Shown: piece by piece, positions 9,195 through 17,230 of the stretch
How positions within the stretch are numbered: the stretch's first letter is position 1
Layout: the number at the start of each line of letters is the position of its first letter
Source: Lachnospiraceae bacterium
Lineage (GTDB): Bacteria > Bacillota > Clostridia > Lachnospirales > Lachnospiraceae
Assembly (NCBI GenBank): GCA_024691875.1
Contig: JAILNG010000054.1
Span: 1-64,000 of the forward strand
Direction: 5' to 3'
DNA: 64,000 nucleotides
Translations under genes and position numbers: made by a program
The notes under the pieces: generated by a model
Seen by the model: only the letters and a program-made list of their open reading frames with translations
Database searches by the model: none
What the model was told of the DNA's origin: nothing

Positions 9195-10250
9195 ATGAAA
9201 GAAATCAATTACCACGAAAAACAAAACATGAAAAACATAAACAAGCTTCGTGAACTTGAAGCTGTTTTACCGGCTTTTGTCAAAACATTTTTTCGCGGCA
9301 TCGAACAAATAACCCAGCCAAGAACAAGAATCGCTTATGCTGAAGATTTAAAAGTTTTCTTTGATTTTATTAAAGAATCAAATCCTGAGTTTAAGGGAAA
9401 AGATTTAAGCGAAATGAAGGATCCTGCTGTTCTGGAAAGATTTACCGCCGAAGACATCGAGGAATTCCTGGATTATCTTAAGCTTTATGAAAATCCCGAA
9501 GGAAAAACCTTTACAAATTCAGAAGCCGGAATTAAAAGAAAAATATCTTCTTTAAGAGCCATGTATAATTATTATCATACACATAAGATAATAAACGAAA
9601 ATCCCACATTACAGGTCAGAGTTCCAAAAATTCACGAGAAAAACATCATCAGAATGGATCCCAATGAGGTCGTTGATTTCCTGGACACCGTTGAATCCGG
9701 AAAAAATCTTTCCAAACAATCCATGGCGTTTCACGAAAAAAACAAAGTTCGAGACCTGGCGCTTACTACCCTTTTACTTGGTACCGGGATCCGTGTTTCC
9801 GAGCTTGTGGGTCTTGATCTTAAAGATCTGGACATGGAAAACGATCGTATAAACATTATACGAAAAGGCGGAAACGAATCATTTGTTTATTTCGGGGATG
9901 AAGTTCATGATGCACTTATGGATTATCTTGAAGAAAGAAAAAAGATAATTCCCGAGACAGGAAGTGAAAATGCTTTGTTTTTATCTTCCCGTAAAAAAAG
10001 AATGTGTGTGCGTAATGTGGAGTTTATGGTTAAAAAATACGCAAAACTCTCCGTTTCCTCCAAAAAGATCACTCCTCACAAATTGAGAAGTACCTACGGT
10101 ACTCAATTATACACTGAAACCGGCGATATTTATCTGGTGGCGGAAGTTCTCGGACATAAAGATGTAAACACCACAAAACGTCACTATGCCGCAATTAATG
10201 AAGAAAGACGCCGTTCCGCAAAAGATGCGGTCAAACTTCGTGAGAAATAA
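9195..10250 (+). CDS. xerS: Tyrosine recombinase, XerS-like
   Basis: A 351-residue tyrosine recombinase. An N-terminal SAM-like DNA-binding domain (about 20-135) precedes the catalytic domain, where R200 (GTGIRVSEL), H295 and R298 (PHKLRS), H321 (LGHKD) and nucleophile Y331 (RHYA) are all present. The overall size (about 350 rather than 300) and the stretch NKVRDLALTTLLLGTGIRVSE resemble XerS, the single recombinase that resolves chromosome dimers in streptococci and lactococci. Other tyrosine integrases remain possible. The start is ambiguous: GGAGG at 9179-9183 is 11 bp from ATG 9195 and 5 bp from an in-frame TTG 9189. A bidirectional terminator follows. Confidence 0.85.
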   Translation: MKEINYHEKQNMKNINKLRELEAVLPAFVKTFFRGIEQITQPRTRIAYAEDLKVFFDFIKESNPEFKGKDLSEMKDPAVLERFTAEDIEEFLDYLKLYENPEGKTFTNSEAGIKRKISSLRAMYNYYHTHKIINENPTLQVRVPKIHEKNIIRMDPNEVVDFLDTVESGKNLSKQSMAFHEKNKVRDLALTTLLLGTGIRVSELVGLDLKDLDMENDRINIIRKGGNESFVYFGDEVHDALMDYLEERKKIIPETGSENALFLSSRKKRMCVRNVEFMVKKYAKLSVSSKKITPHKLRSTYGTQLYTETGDIYLVAEVLGHKDVNTTKRHYAAINEERRRSAKDAVKLREK

Positions 10251-10260
10251 GCAAAAAAAG

Positions 10261-10284
10261 CAGCTTCCGATGATACGGAAGCTG
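10261..10284. terminator. Bidirectional terminator between xerS and the BlaI-type gene
   Basis: CAGCTTCCG (10261-10269) pairs with CGGAAGCTG (10276-10284). TTTTG follows on the plus strand and CTTTTTTTGC on the minus strand, so it can end both convergent genes. Confidence 0.85.
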
Positions 10285-10296
10285 TTTTGCCGTTTC

Positions 10297-10674
10297 TTAT
10301 AATTTAAATCTTTTTTGTTCGCCCAAAACATTTTCAAGTTCTACGATCTCTGCAGGTGACAGATCAACATGTCTCAGATACTCATTAAAGAAATTGCTGA
10401 TCTCGCCTCCGAAAACCTTGTTGAGCAATGCACGGGTCTCAATTTCCTGAACTTTTTCCTTTGAGATCAAAGCTCTGCAAATGAATCCCGGATCCTCTCG
10501 ACTGACTGCCCCTTTGTCTATCAAGCGATTGATTACTGTGTAGGTTGTATTTTTCTCCCAACCGATGTAATTTTTAATGATGTTAGAAATATCTTTAGCT
10601 GCAATTTCATCGTTAGCCCAAAGCAGCTCCATTACATTTAATTCTCCCTCATGTAAACGTATTTCCTCACCCAT
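10297..10674 (-). CDS. BlaI/MecI/CopY family transcriptional regulator
   Basis: A 125-residue winged-helix repressor. HEGELNVMELLWANDEIAAKDI and the recognition region WEKNTTYTVINRLIDKGAV are typical of the BlaI/Penicillinase-repressor family, in which a C-terminal dimer region follows and is often cut by a BlaR-type protease. No blaR or beta-lactamase gene is visible nearby, so the signal and targets are unknown. ATG 10674 gives the family length; the longer frame would need a TTG at 10755 without a ribosome site. It is convergent with xerS and has its own promoter. Confidence 0.82.
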   Translation of the reverse strand: MGEEIRLHEGELNVMELLWANDEIAAKDISNIIKNYIGWEKNTTYTVINRLIDKGAVSREDPGFICRALISKEKVQEIETRALLNKVFGGEISNFFNEYLRHVDLSPAEIVELENVLGEQKRFKL

Positions 10675-10767
10675 TAATATTAAACCATCCTTCCGAGTGT
10701 ATCTACTGCGGTAGTGCTTTAATAAAAAGCCTTCTTCATAACTCTCCTCGTCCAAACCGCAAGCATA

Positions 10768-10797
10768 ATTCTACCACCATAGAAATTGTTTTGTCAA
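10768..10797 (-). promoter_or_regulatory. Promoter of the BlaI-type gene
   Basis: On the minus strand TTGACA (10797-10792), an 18-bp spacer and TAGAAT (10773-10768). It begins right after the stop of the ATPase gene, leaving a leader of about 85 bases before ATG 10674. The leader includes a short CTAC/GTAG repeat that could be an operator, weakly. Confidence 0.6.
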
Positions 10798-10800
10798 GGC

Positions 10801-12045
10801 TTAAACAAGCACTTTCAAAAGTTTTTCGATACAAAAAACCGAATAAACCGGAATCGTAACCGAGCTGTCTTCATCTACAAAGTTAGAATCAGATATTTTA
10901 ATGGCTTTCGGATTATCGTGTTTGTTTTGATAAGACAAAATGCTCTTGGAAACTTTCCGATTTTCTCCGTGATAATCAACCGGTATCGATCTGCCTTCAT
11001 CGGTTCTGATGACAAAAGGAAGTTCGGCTCTGTTCCCTGATTCCCAAAACGCAACATCTATGCCTTTTTGGGCAAAAGTCTGCAAAAGGTAGTTTTCTTC
11101 TCTCAGAAGGAATTCTACATCTGTAATTTCATCAAAACTTTCCATTGGATTAAATGAGAATTCCGGATAGAAAAGCTTGAATTTACGTTCATCAGACACT
11201 TCATTGATCCTTAAGCACAAACCTCTGTCGATCAATGTATCCAGTGCTTCGGCGTACATCTGGTATGTAACACCGCTTCTGATCTGATTGAACATGAATT
11301 TCTTATTTGATTTTTTTAACTGTGCCTCCACAGTATCAAGGATCTGATCACACTTGTTTCTGAGAGAAGCATCTTTAATATTGTTTATCGAATTATAGAT
11401 CAGTAATTTTGCATCTGTTTGTCTTGAACGAATGTTAAGTCGGTCTTCTCTGATGTAATCCTTTATTACTTCAGGCATACCGCCTGTCCAAAGGTATTCT
11501 TCAAAAGTCGATATAAGATTGTTGTGAACGATATCGGGCAGTTTTTCTTTTCTTTTTAACGTTTCGCTTACCGAACTCACGTACCAGTCATTGTAGCCGA
11601 GATTAGTCAGAAATTCATCGAATTGAAGGGGGAACATCTGCATTTTAAAGATCTCTGCTTCGGTTTTACCCTTTGTATAATCATAATCCGATATAAAGAT
11701 CCATTTATATTTCCCTTCGACGGCTTTTTCCAATAATTTCGTAAAGAAAGCTACATTCTTTTCGGTTTCGTTAAGAATTAAAAATTCGTTCGCCAAAACT
11801 TCCGGGCTCAGCCCAAAATGAGTAGCCACATGGTCTGCAGGATCCGAAACGGAATCTGCAAGAGAAAGCTCAGGCTCATAATACAAAAAGCTCTCATGAA
11901 AGTCTTTAGCGTATTCCCTGCATATAAATGCTTTACCCACTCCTTTTAAACCGTAAAGGAACAAAGGCCCGGTTATATCCTCGTCCCAGGCTTTAATGTT
12001 TTCAATAATATTCCTTTTTAAAATGATCTTATCCATAGTTGTCAT
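10801..12045 (-). CDS. AAA-type ATPase-like protein with DUF4143-like C-terminal domain, degenerate P-loop
   Basis: A 414-residue protein with the layout of the AAA_14/DUF4143 ATPases: P-loop (G32-L-K-G-V-G-K38-A39), a beta strand KWIFISDYDY around 114-122, FDEFL, the YLWTGGMPEV motif, and a C-terminal nuclease-fold-like domain with FWESGNRAELPFVI. The residue after the P-loop lysine is alanine instead of serine or threonine, and the second acidic Walker B residue is missing, so ATP hydrolysis is doubtful. Function of the family is poorly known. Its start overlaps the rluD stop (TAATG), suggesting coupled translation. Confidence 0.72.
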   Translation of the reverse strand: MTTMDKIILKRNIIENIKAWDEDITGPLFLYGLKGVGKAFICREYAKDFHESFLYYEPELSLADSVSDPADHVATHFGLSPEVLANEFLILNETEKNVAFFTKLLEKAVEGKYKWIFISDYDYTKGKTEAEIFKMQMFPLQFDEFLTNLGYNDWYVSSVSETLKRKEKLPDIVHNNLISTFEEYLWTGGMPEVIKDYIREDRLNIRSRQTDAKLLIYNSINNIKDASLRNKCDQILDTVEAQLKKSNKKFMFNQIRSGVTYQMYAEALDTLIDRGLCLRINEVSDERKFKLFYPEFSFNPMESFDEITDVEFLLREENYLLQTFAQKGIDVAFWESGNRAELPFVIRTDEGRSIPVDYHGENRKVSKSILSYQNKHDNPKAIKISDSNFVDEDSSVTIPVYSVFCIEKLLKVLV

Positions 12046-12962
12046 TAAAGAGAAAGCTTTTTCAGGAGTTCAGAAAAATAATCGGGTAAAGGAGCTTCGA
12101 ATTCAACGTATTCATGAGTTGCAGGATGAATAAAGCCTATCGTTTTTGCATGTAGGCATTGACCTTGAAGATTAAATCTTTTTTCAGCTGGTCCGTAGAC
12201 CTCGTCACCCAATAACGGGTGATGTAAAGAAGCCATATGCACGCGTATTTGATGGGTGCGTCCGGTTTCTAAACGACATTCTATGTAAGAAAATTTTCCG
12301 CCGAGATTTTCAAGGACTGTGTAATTTGTGATTGCTTCTTTGCCGGATTTGTAATTTATTGCCATTTTTTTGCGATCCTTGGGATCACGACCTATGGGAG
12401 CCTCGACTCTTCCGTTTGACTCTTTAAAGCAGCCGTTCGCAATGGCTTCGTATTTTCTGGTAATGGAATGCACCTTGAGCTGCTCTGAAAGACTTTGATG
12501 TGCAATATCGTTCTTACAGACCACCAAGGCTCCTGTGGTGTCTTTGTCGATACGATGAACTATTCCCGGGCGCATAATTCCGTTAATGCCCGACAGGGAG
12601 TCTCCGCAATGATAAAGAAGTGCGTTGACCAGAGTACCTGAATAATGACCTGCGGCGGGATGAACCACCATATCCTTAGGCTTGTTTACTATTATGATGT
12701 CATTGTCCTCATAGATAATGTCTAACGGGATGTTTTCAGCTTTAATGTCGGGCTTTTCGGCTTCGGTAAAAGTGATCTCGACCATATCGCCCTCAGTTGC
12801 CTTGTAGCTTGATTTAACCTGCTTACCTGACACCAAAACAAAACCGCCATCAATTAATCGTTGAATAGCGGTTCTGGACATTCCTTCAGTCTGGGAAGCG
12901 ATCAGCTTGTCGATCCTTAAATCTGCTGTCTCTTCATCAATTGTCAGTATCAGTTTCTCCAT
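12045..12962 (-). CDS. rluD: RluA/RluD family 23S rRNA pseudouridine synthase
   Basis: A 305-residue protein with an N-terminal S4 RNA-binding domain (about 15-75) and a pseudouridine synthase domain containing HRIDKDTTGALVV, with catalytic D139. The Firmicutes relative next to lspA is YlyB. The expected substrate is uridines of 23S rRNA helix 69 or similar; exact positions cannot be read from sequence. It overlaps the end of lspA by 26 bp, as in many Gram-positive genomes. Confidence 0.93.
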   Translation of the reverse strand: MEKLILTIDEETADLRIDKLIASQTEGMSRTAIQRLIDGGFVLVSGKQVKSSYKATEGDMVEITFTEAEKPDIKAENIPLDIIYEDNDIIIVNKPKDMVVHPAAGHYSGTLVNALLYHCGDSLSGINGIMRPGIVHRIDKDTTGALVVCKNDIAHQSLSEQLKVHSITRKYEAIANGCFKESNGRVEAPIGRDPKDRKKMAINYKSGKEAITNYTVLENLGGKFSYIECRLETGRTHQIRVHMASLHHPLLGDEVYGPAEKRFNLQGQCLHAKTIGFIHPATHEYVEFEAPLPDYFSELLKKLSL

Positions 12963-13488
12963 TTTCTTTTATCTCATTTTTCTTTCTAAATGAAAAAAAC
13001 GAAAAATTATCATCCTTATATTTGGTTAAGATCATTATGATGGTAAGAACGGCAGCTATAGTGATGCAACAATCCGCAAAATTGAAGATCGGAAAATTGA
13101 TGATCTCAACATAGATAAAATCCGTTACATAGCCAAAAACGATCCTGTCAATGGTGTTTCCTATTGCTCCCGCGATCATAAAAACATCGATCCAGAGTAG
13201 AGGAAGATACTTGTTTTCTTTGGGAAGTTTGATGTATACGTAGGTCAATACAGCAAACAATAACAGGGAAACTATCAAAAGGAAATTGATCCTGCCTTGT
13301 AAGATCCCCCATACAGAACCTCTGTTTTCAAGATAATGAAAGCAAAGAACCTTTTTTATCAGATACACACTCTTTCCGTCTGACAGGTTGTTTCTTGCCA
13401 GCACCTTTGTTACCTGATCTATGATCAATAATAAAACAAAAACGATACCTTGATATAAATAATTAAGCTTAGTTAATTTCTTTTCCAT
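12937..13488 (-). CDS. lspA: Lipoprotein signal peptidase (signal peptidase II)
   Basis: A 183-residue inner-membrane aspartic protease that removes signal peptides from prolipoproteins. Four hydrophobic segments are visible (about 12-28, 67-85, 97-113 and 141-155). The two catalytic aspartates are D114 in GNTIDR and D139 in FNFADC, both in conserved context. A charged tail of about 25 residues follows the last helix. It is 1 bp after divIVA and overlaps rluD. Confidence 0.95.
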   Translation of the reverse strand: MEKKLTKLNYLYQGIVFVLLLIIDQVTKVLARNNLSDGKSVYLIKKVLCFHYLENRGSVWGILQGRINFLLIVSLLLFAVLTYVYIKLPKENKYLPLLWIDVFMIAGAIGNTIDRIVFGYVTDFIYVEIINFPIFNFADCCITIAAVLTIIMILTKYKDDNFSFFSFRKKNEIKENGETDTDN

Positions 13489-13489
13489 C

Positions 13490-14080
13490 TTACTTGTCTG
13501 TCTCGCCGCCTATAAATTCGATGTCTTCATCGGATTTCTTTTCCTTTTTGGCAGCATTGGCATTTCTTTCTTCTTTTTTATCGTAAAACTTTTTTGGAAC
13601 CGCAATCCCGTCAGCATTCAAAAGACTGGCTGAAATGTTGAAGCTTTCGGAATTTATGAGTTCGATCTGAGCATTTGCAAGATTCTTGAAATTGATCTTA
13701 TATGTCTCAAAGGTCTGGTTCATATTAATGATCTGCTGATTGATCTTTTCAAGCTCACGACGTGCATCGCTTAAAATGATCTGCGACTTTGTTACAGCAT
13801 CATTTTCAATCTGTCTTGCATTCTCAATGGCATTGGCTTTGGTCTCTTCCGCTGTCTTTTCGGCAAGGATCAGGGCTTTTTGCATTGTTTTTTCTATGGC
13901 TCTGTAATGATTTAAAGCTTCTTCAAGTTCGCTGACTTTGTCTTCGAGTTCGACTTTATCTCTGTAAACTTCTTCATAGCTGTCGACTACATCTTCCAGA
14001 AATGAATCGACGTCCTTTTTATCATAGCCCAATCCTAAGACTTTAAATGCCTTATTTTGGATCTCTACCGGTGTAAGCAT
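13490..14080 (-). CDS. divIVA: DivIVA domain-containing cell division protein
   Basis: A 196-residue protein. The N-terminus MLTPVEIQNKAFKVLGLGYDKK onward is the DivIVA membrane-curvature-binding motif. It is followed by a long coiled coil (about 35-130) and a charged, lysine-rich tail. DivIVA proteins mark poles and septa and recruit division or wall factors; in this organism it may guide MinCD, which is also encoded in the window. It lies between sepF and lspA, the usual Gram-positive order. Confidence 0.93.
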   Translation of the reverse strand: MLTPVEIQNKAFKVLGLGYDKKDVDSFLEDVVDSYEEVYRDKVELEDKVSELEEALNHYRAIEKTMQKALILAEKTAEETKANAIENARQIENDAVTKSQIILSDARRELEKINQQIINMNQTFETYKINFKNLANAQIELINSESFNISASLLNADGIAVPKKFYDKKEERNANAAKKEKKSDEDIEFIGGETDK

Positions 14081-14099
14081 TATTTAGTCCTCCCAAGCA

Positions 14100-14783
14100 T
14101 CAGTATTTCGAAAAAGTGGGGAATTCGTTGCCTGCTGAAGTGATCTGAGCAAGAATGTCACCTTCGATGTCCGTGTCTCCGGGTGCTGCAATGAAATTAT
14201 AACCCGAAATCTGATAGATCTGACCGTTAACTGCGTAAACAGCACCTCCGGCGTAATCCATCAATCTTTGTGCGAGCTCGTATTTAACACCTTCAAAATT
14301 CATGAAAATGACTCCGCCCGCCTTAATGGTGTCACAAACTTCTCTTGCATCCTCAAAGGATTTGGGATTTAAAACATAAATTCTTCTGTCGGAAAGCGAG
14401 GATCTCAAAGGAACGGCAGTTTTTGTCTGGGGCTGCGGGGTTGTTCTTTGAGTCTGAAAAGTTCTCTGAGTGCCGGTCCGGCTCTGCCCGAAGCTGAAAC
14501 CACGCTCGTTCTGAGTGGGACGCGCAGAAGTTCCGGTGGGTGCAGAGGGTCTTGCATTAAAAGTCCTTCTTTGTGCCAGAGGTTCGTCATCCTCTTCTTC
14601 CTCTTCTTCAAAATCCGCATTGTTCTGTTCTTCGTACTTTCTCAAAGGCGGATTTTCCCTTTTGGGAACAACCTCACGTTTGCGGCTGTTGTCCATAATA
14701 ATATCAAAATCCTCGTCCTCGTATTCATCATCTTCATCAGTAAGCTTTAATGAATCCAAAAGGCTTCGAATCAGTCTTCCCAT
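14100..14783 (-). CDS. sepF: Cell division protein SepF
   Basis: A 227-residue FtsZ-associated protein. The C-terminal SepF domain (about 130-215) includes IYVLNPKSFEDAREV and VIFMNFEGVKYELAQRLMD. The N-terminus MGRLIRSLLDSLKL is an amphipathic helix suited to membrane binding, followed by an acidic stretch and a low-complexity Arg/Thr/Gln linker longer than usual. SepF polymers link FtsZ to the membrane at the septum. First gene of sepF-divIVA-lspA-rluD-ATPase. The yggS, yggT and ylmH genes often found here are absent. Confidence 0.95.
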   Translation of the reverse strand: MGRLIRSLLDSLKLTDEDDEYEDEDFDIIMDNSRKREVVPKRENPPLRKYEEQNNADFEEEEEEDDEPLAQRRTFNARPSAPTGTSARPTQNERGFSFGQSRTGTQRTFQTQRTTPQPQTKTAVPLRSSLSDRRIYVLNPKSFEDAREVCDTIKAGGVIFMNFEGVKYELAQRLMDYAGGAVYAVNGQIYQISGYNFIAAPGDTDIEGDILAQITSAGNEFPTFSKY

Positions 14784-14844
14784 AAAGAGTTCTCCTCAAT
14801 CTTCATAATATATTTTGCCTTTTCGGCACTTTATTCATTGATAT

Positions 14845-14873
14845 ATTATCCGAAATTTTAATGTTACTGTCAA
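14845..14873 (-). promoter_or_regulatory. sepF operon promoter
   Basis: On the minus strand TTGACA (14873-14868), a 17-bp spacer and GATAAT (14850-14845). It lies directly after the stop of the HlyD-like gene. A small TGCC/GGCA hairpin follows in the leader, then GAGGAG before ATG 14783. Confidence 0.7.
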
Positions 14874-14879
14874 TAGTTT

Positions 14880-16265
14880 TTAATATATGACAGCGCCTTC
14901 CACAACATTACCTGCTTTAAGTGCAATATGATCATAGGCTGACAGCCCCGAGACAGTGTCTTTCTTTGCAAGAACGTATTCCGTACCTGTTTCCAGCCTT
15001 TCTACCCTTTTAAAAACTGCGTATCCGTTGTTAATGTTGTAGGCTCCCTCCAGCTTTACAGTAAAAAGATAAAGCATAGAGCTTTCGGTGTGATCCGGTT
15101 TTGTAATGTATTCACCCGAAGAGATCAGATCGGTACTGACGTAGTTGTATCCCTGATCAGTCCAAAAGATCTTTGTTTCAAAGAAACCGTAAGTTTTTTC
15201 GCCCGTCTTTTCATCGATCCTTTCGATCGTAAGTCCGGTCCTGACCGTTCCGTCATCACTTTTATAGGTCATAAAATATGAGGCGGGAATCCTGTAATAA
15301 TCTTTGTAAGCAAGAGCTGAAACAGGGATCTTCAGGCCGGAATTTTCATCTGTATCAAAGGAAATGTCTACAAATCTTTCTTTGGTATAATTTGCCACAT
15401 AATGATTCATGGAGATCACAGCATAATAAACATTTCCGGCTTTCATGAAAGTAACGGGTGCCGTCAGTTTTTGAGCGGAATCGATCGTAAAGCTGACCTT
15501 TGTCTTGTCCTGTAATTTGGAATACATCTCATCGCTCAATTTTACTATGATGTTCCAATCGTCGGAAGTGATCAGTTTGTAAACGGTATTTCCTGCTTCA
15601 AACATGTCGGTCTTATAAGTGTATTCGGAGGTGTAAGCCTCCTCAAACATTGAATTGTTAAAGTTGGTCGTATTTACATTTGAATAATTGTCTATGTAGT
15701 AGGAAATGATTCCGGATCTTTCCGAATTCACAATGCTGAAACCCGCATTCAGGCCGGTTCCCGCAATGATCTCATTCAACTTTATCATAACCTTATTGTC
15801 CATTGTCCTACGATAATACTGAAGGATCTCGTCATGCACAACGGAATAATCTTCAAAATCGGAGGCTTTGGAGTAGGTCTGATTGATGTAATCCTTCAGA
15901 TCGGCCGTTTCTTCCGTCGAAAGTTTGATGCCGGTCTTTTCGGAATTCAGCCTTTCGTAAACTGTTTTATCGGTTCCTACGGAATAGACGCTTTCATTTT
16001 TACAGATCTTGTCCCCTTCTTTAAAATAGTAGTTGATATAACCTGATGAAGGTGTCGAGTAGACACTTTCCTCTCTCACTATCATTCCTTTAAAGGAATC
16101 GCGGGCATATAATTTGCCGGGGGAAACTTCATAGATCGAGATCTCGGTTTTACTCAAGGGAACGTAAACATTGATTATCAGATAAACAAGGACAAATAAA
16201 AAAATAACAACCCCAATGTTAACTTCCTTGCGTTGTTTAATTTTTGTTGTTTTTTGCCTTGCCAA
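14880..16265 (-). CDS. HlyD-like membrane fusion/adaptor protein
   Basis: A 461-residue protein with one N-terminal membrane segment (about 17-36) after a basic tail (RQKTTKIKQRK). The extracellular part has a split lipoyl/barrel-sandwich region (GMIVREESVYSTPSSGYINYYFKEGD and IKLSDEMYSKLQDKT) as in HlyD-family adaptors. No ABC transporter or other efflux partner is nearby; relatives in Lachnospiraceae often sit beside sepF, so a wall or division role is possible (inference). The only fitting start is TTG 16265, with a weak AGGT upstream. Confidence 0.7.
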   Translation of the reverse strand: MARQKTTKIKQRKEVNIGVVIFLFVLVYLIINVYVPLSKTEISIYEVSPGKLYARDSFKGMIVREESVYSTPSSGYINYYFKEGDKICKNESVYSVGTDKTVYERLNSEKTGIKLSTEETADLKDYINQTYSKASDFEDYSVVHDEILQYYRRTMDNKVMIKLNEIIAGTGLNAGFSIVNSERSGIISYYIDNYSNVNTTNFNNSMFEEAYTSEYTYKTDMFEAGNTVYKLITSDDWNIIVKLSDEMYSKLQDKTKVSFTIDSAQKLTAPVTFMKAGNVYYAVISMNHYVANYTKERFVDISFDTDENSGLKIPVSALAYKDYYRIPASYFMTYKSDDGTVRTGLTIERIDEKTGEKTYGFFETKIFWTDQGYNYVSTDLISSGEYITKPDHTESSMLYLFTVKLEGAYNINNGYAVFKRVERLETGTEYVLAKKDTVSGLSAYDHIALKAGNVVEGAVIY

Positions 16266-16307
16266 ACGTAATCTACCTGCTTTCGTATAAAAGCTTCTTT
16301 AAAAGAT

Positions 16308-16337
16308 ACGCACAAGGCAGTTGCCTGCCTTGTGCGT
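16308..16337 (-). terminator. Terminator after the P-loop gene
   Basis: A perfect 13-bp stem pairs 16308-16320 with 16325-16337 across a 4-nt loop, followed on the minus strand by ATCTTTT. It separates the P-loop gene from the HlyD-like gene, although the T run is short. Confidence 0.75.
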
Positions 16338-16358
16338 GTTGAATATGATAACAGACTT

Positions 16359-16778
16359 TTATAAAGCTACCACTACATTCTGTCTTACTTTTTCACTTAA
16401 TGCCGAAGCGTTGGAGGATACACTGAGGATGAAATCAACCTTAAAAGCACTTGAGAGAACTTCAAGCTTGTCCATTATACTGTCCATGTCTTTTGCTTCG
16501 ATTCCTGCAATCGTCAAAAAGCTGTCAAGATAGATATTGGAAATGTCATAGTTCTGAGAAATGATCCCGCTGACAAAACCTACAAATTCATCAGCGTCAT
16601 TGATGAAATAATTCTTAGCATTGATCAAACGTATTTTGTTGTTCAACTCATACATATGCTTTGAATTCTTATCGATGTAGATAATGCTCCCCTTTGAGTT
16701 CAACACATCTGCGTTGGCTCTGTCGAGAATAATTTTGGTCTTACCTTTACCCTTTTCACCTGCAATAATCTGTATCAT
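16359..16778 (-). CDS. P-loop protein of unknown function
   Basis: A 139-residue protein starting MIQIIAGEKGKGKTK, a Walker A motif (GEKGKGKT, residues 7-14) immediately at the N-terminus. A possible Walker B is NIYLDSF near residues 81-87. No membrane segment is visible. ATG 16778 follows AGGAGG at good spacing. It may be a small ATPase conserved next to the shape operon in Lachnospiraceae; I do not recognise a characterised family. It follows mgsA by 53 bp and is closed by a strong hairpin. Confidence 0.75.
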   Translation of the reverse strand: MIQIIAGEKGKGKTKIILDRANADVLNSKGSIIYIDKNSKHMYELNNKIRLINAKNYFINDADEFVGFVSGIISQNYDISNIYLDSFLTIAGIEAKDMDSIMDKLEVLSSAFKVDFILSVSSNASALSEKVRQNVVVAL

Positions 16779-16806
16779 AATTTCATCCTCCTGGAAAATG
16801 ATATTT

Positions 16807-16827
16807 ATAATGAATTTTATTCATTAT
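16807..16827. repeat. AT-rich inverted repeat between mgsA and the P-loop gene
   Basis: ATAATGAAT (16807-16815) and ATTCATTAT (16819-16827) are perfect 9-bp arms with a 3-nt loop. There is no T run, so it is more likely an operator, a processing hairpin or chance than a terminator. Confidence 0.4.
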
Positions 16828-16831
16828 CTGA

Positions 16832-17230
16832 TTAGGATTTATAAAGCTCTCTCCAGTCAAGATCTCCTCTGTCAAGCGCCTTAACAAGTAGTTCGGCCGT
16901 CGCAATGTTGGTTGCGAAGGGAATGTTGTGTGTATCGCAAAGACTTATAATATCAAAAACATTGGGTTCATGAGACTTGGGATTTAAAGGATCTCTCAAG
17001 TATATGACCATATCCATTTCATTATTTTCAATTTGTGCGCCCATCTGCTGCTGTCCGCCGAGATGTCCGGCGAGATACTTGTGAACAGTAAGACCGGTGC
17101 CGTCCTCTATCATTCTTCCTGTTGTTCCTGTAGCAAAAAGGTCATGTTTTGCCAAAATACCTTTATATGCTATGCAGAAACTCTGCAGAAGCTTCTTTTT
17201 GGCATCATGTGCTATTAAGCCTATGTTCAT
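16832..17230 (-). CDS. mgsA: Methylglyoxal synthase
   Basis: A 132-residue enzyme that converts dihydroxyacetone phosphate to methylglyoxal and phosphate, a bypass used when sugar phosphates build up. Visible family signatures are the N-terminal IGLIAHDAKK, the ATGTTG phosphate-binding motif, HLGGQQQMGAQI and the acidic LRDPLNP. It overlaps rodA by 4 bp at the end of the shape operon, an arrangement frequent in Clostridia. Confidence 0.95.
   Translation of the reverse strand: MNIGLIAHDAKKKLLQSFCIAYKGILAKHDLFATGTTGRMIEDGTGLTVHKYLAGHLGGQQQMGAQIENNEMDMVIYLRDPLNPKSHEPNVFDIISLCDTHNIPFATNIATAELLVKALDRGDLDWRELYKS

Noticed and set aside
9017..9253. 78-residue ORF overlapping the xer promoter and start
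   Set aside because: It covers a promoter, a hairpin and the palindrome, has no ribosome site and overlaps xerS in another frame.
10675..10755. N-terminal extension of the BlaI-type protein
   Set aside because: It would need a TTG start within a few bases of the transcription start and without a ribosome site.
10786..10808. TTGTTT/AAACAA repeat around the BlaI-gene -35 box as a seventh hairpin promoter
   Set aside because: Only a 6-bp AT-rich stem reaching into the coding end of the ATPase gene; too likely by chance to count.
14448..14808. Plus-strand serine-rich ORFs opposite sepF
   Set aside because: They are antisense shadows of the acidic and low-complexity part of SepF.
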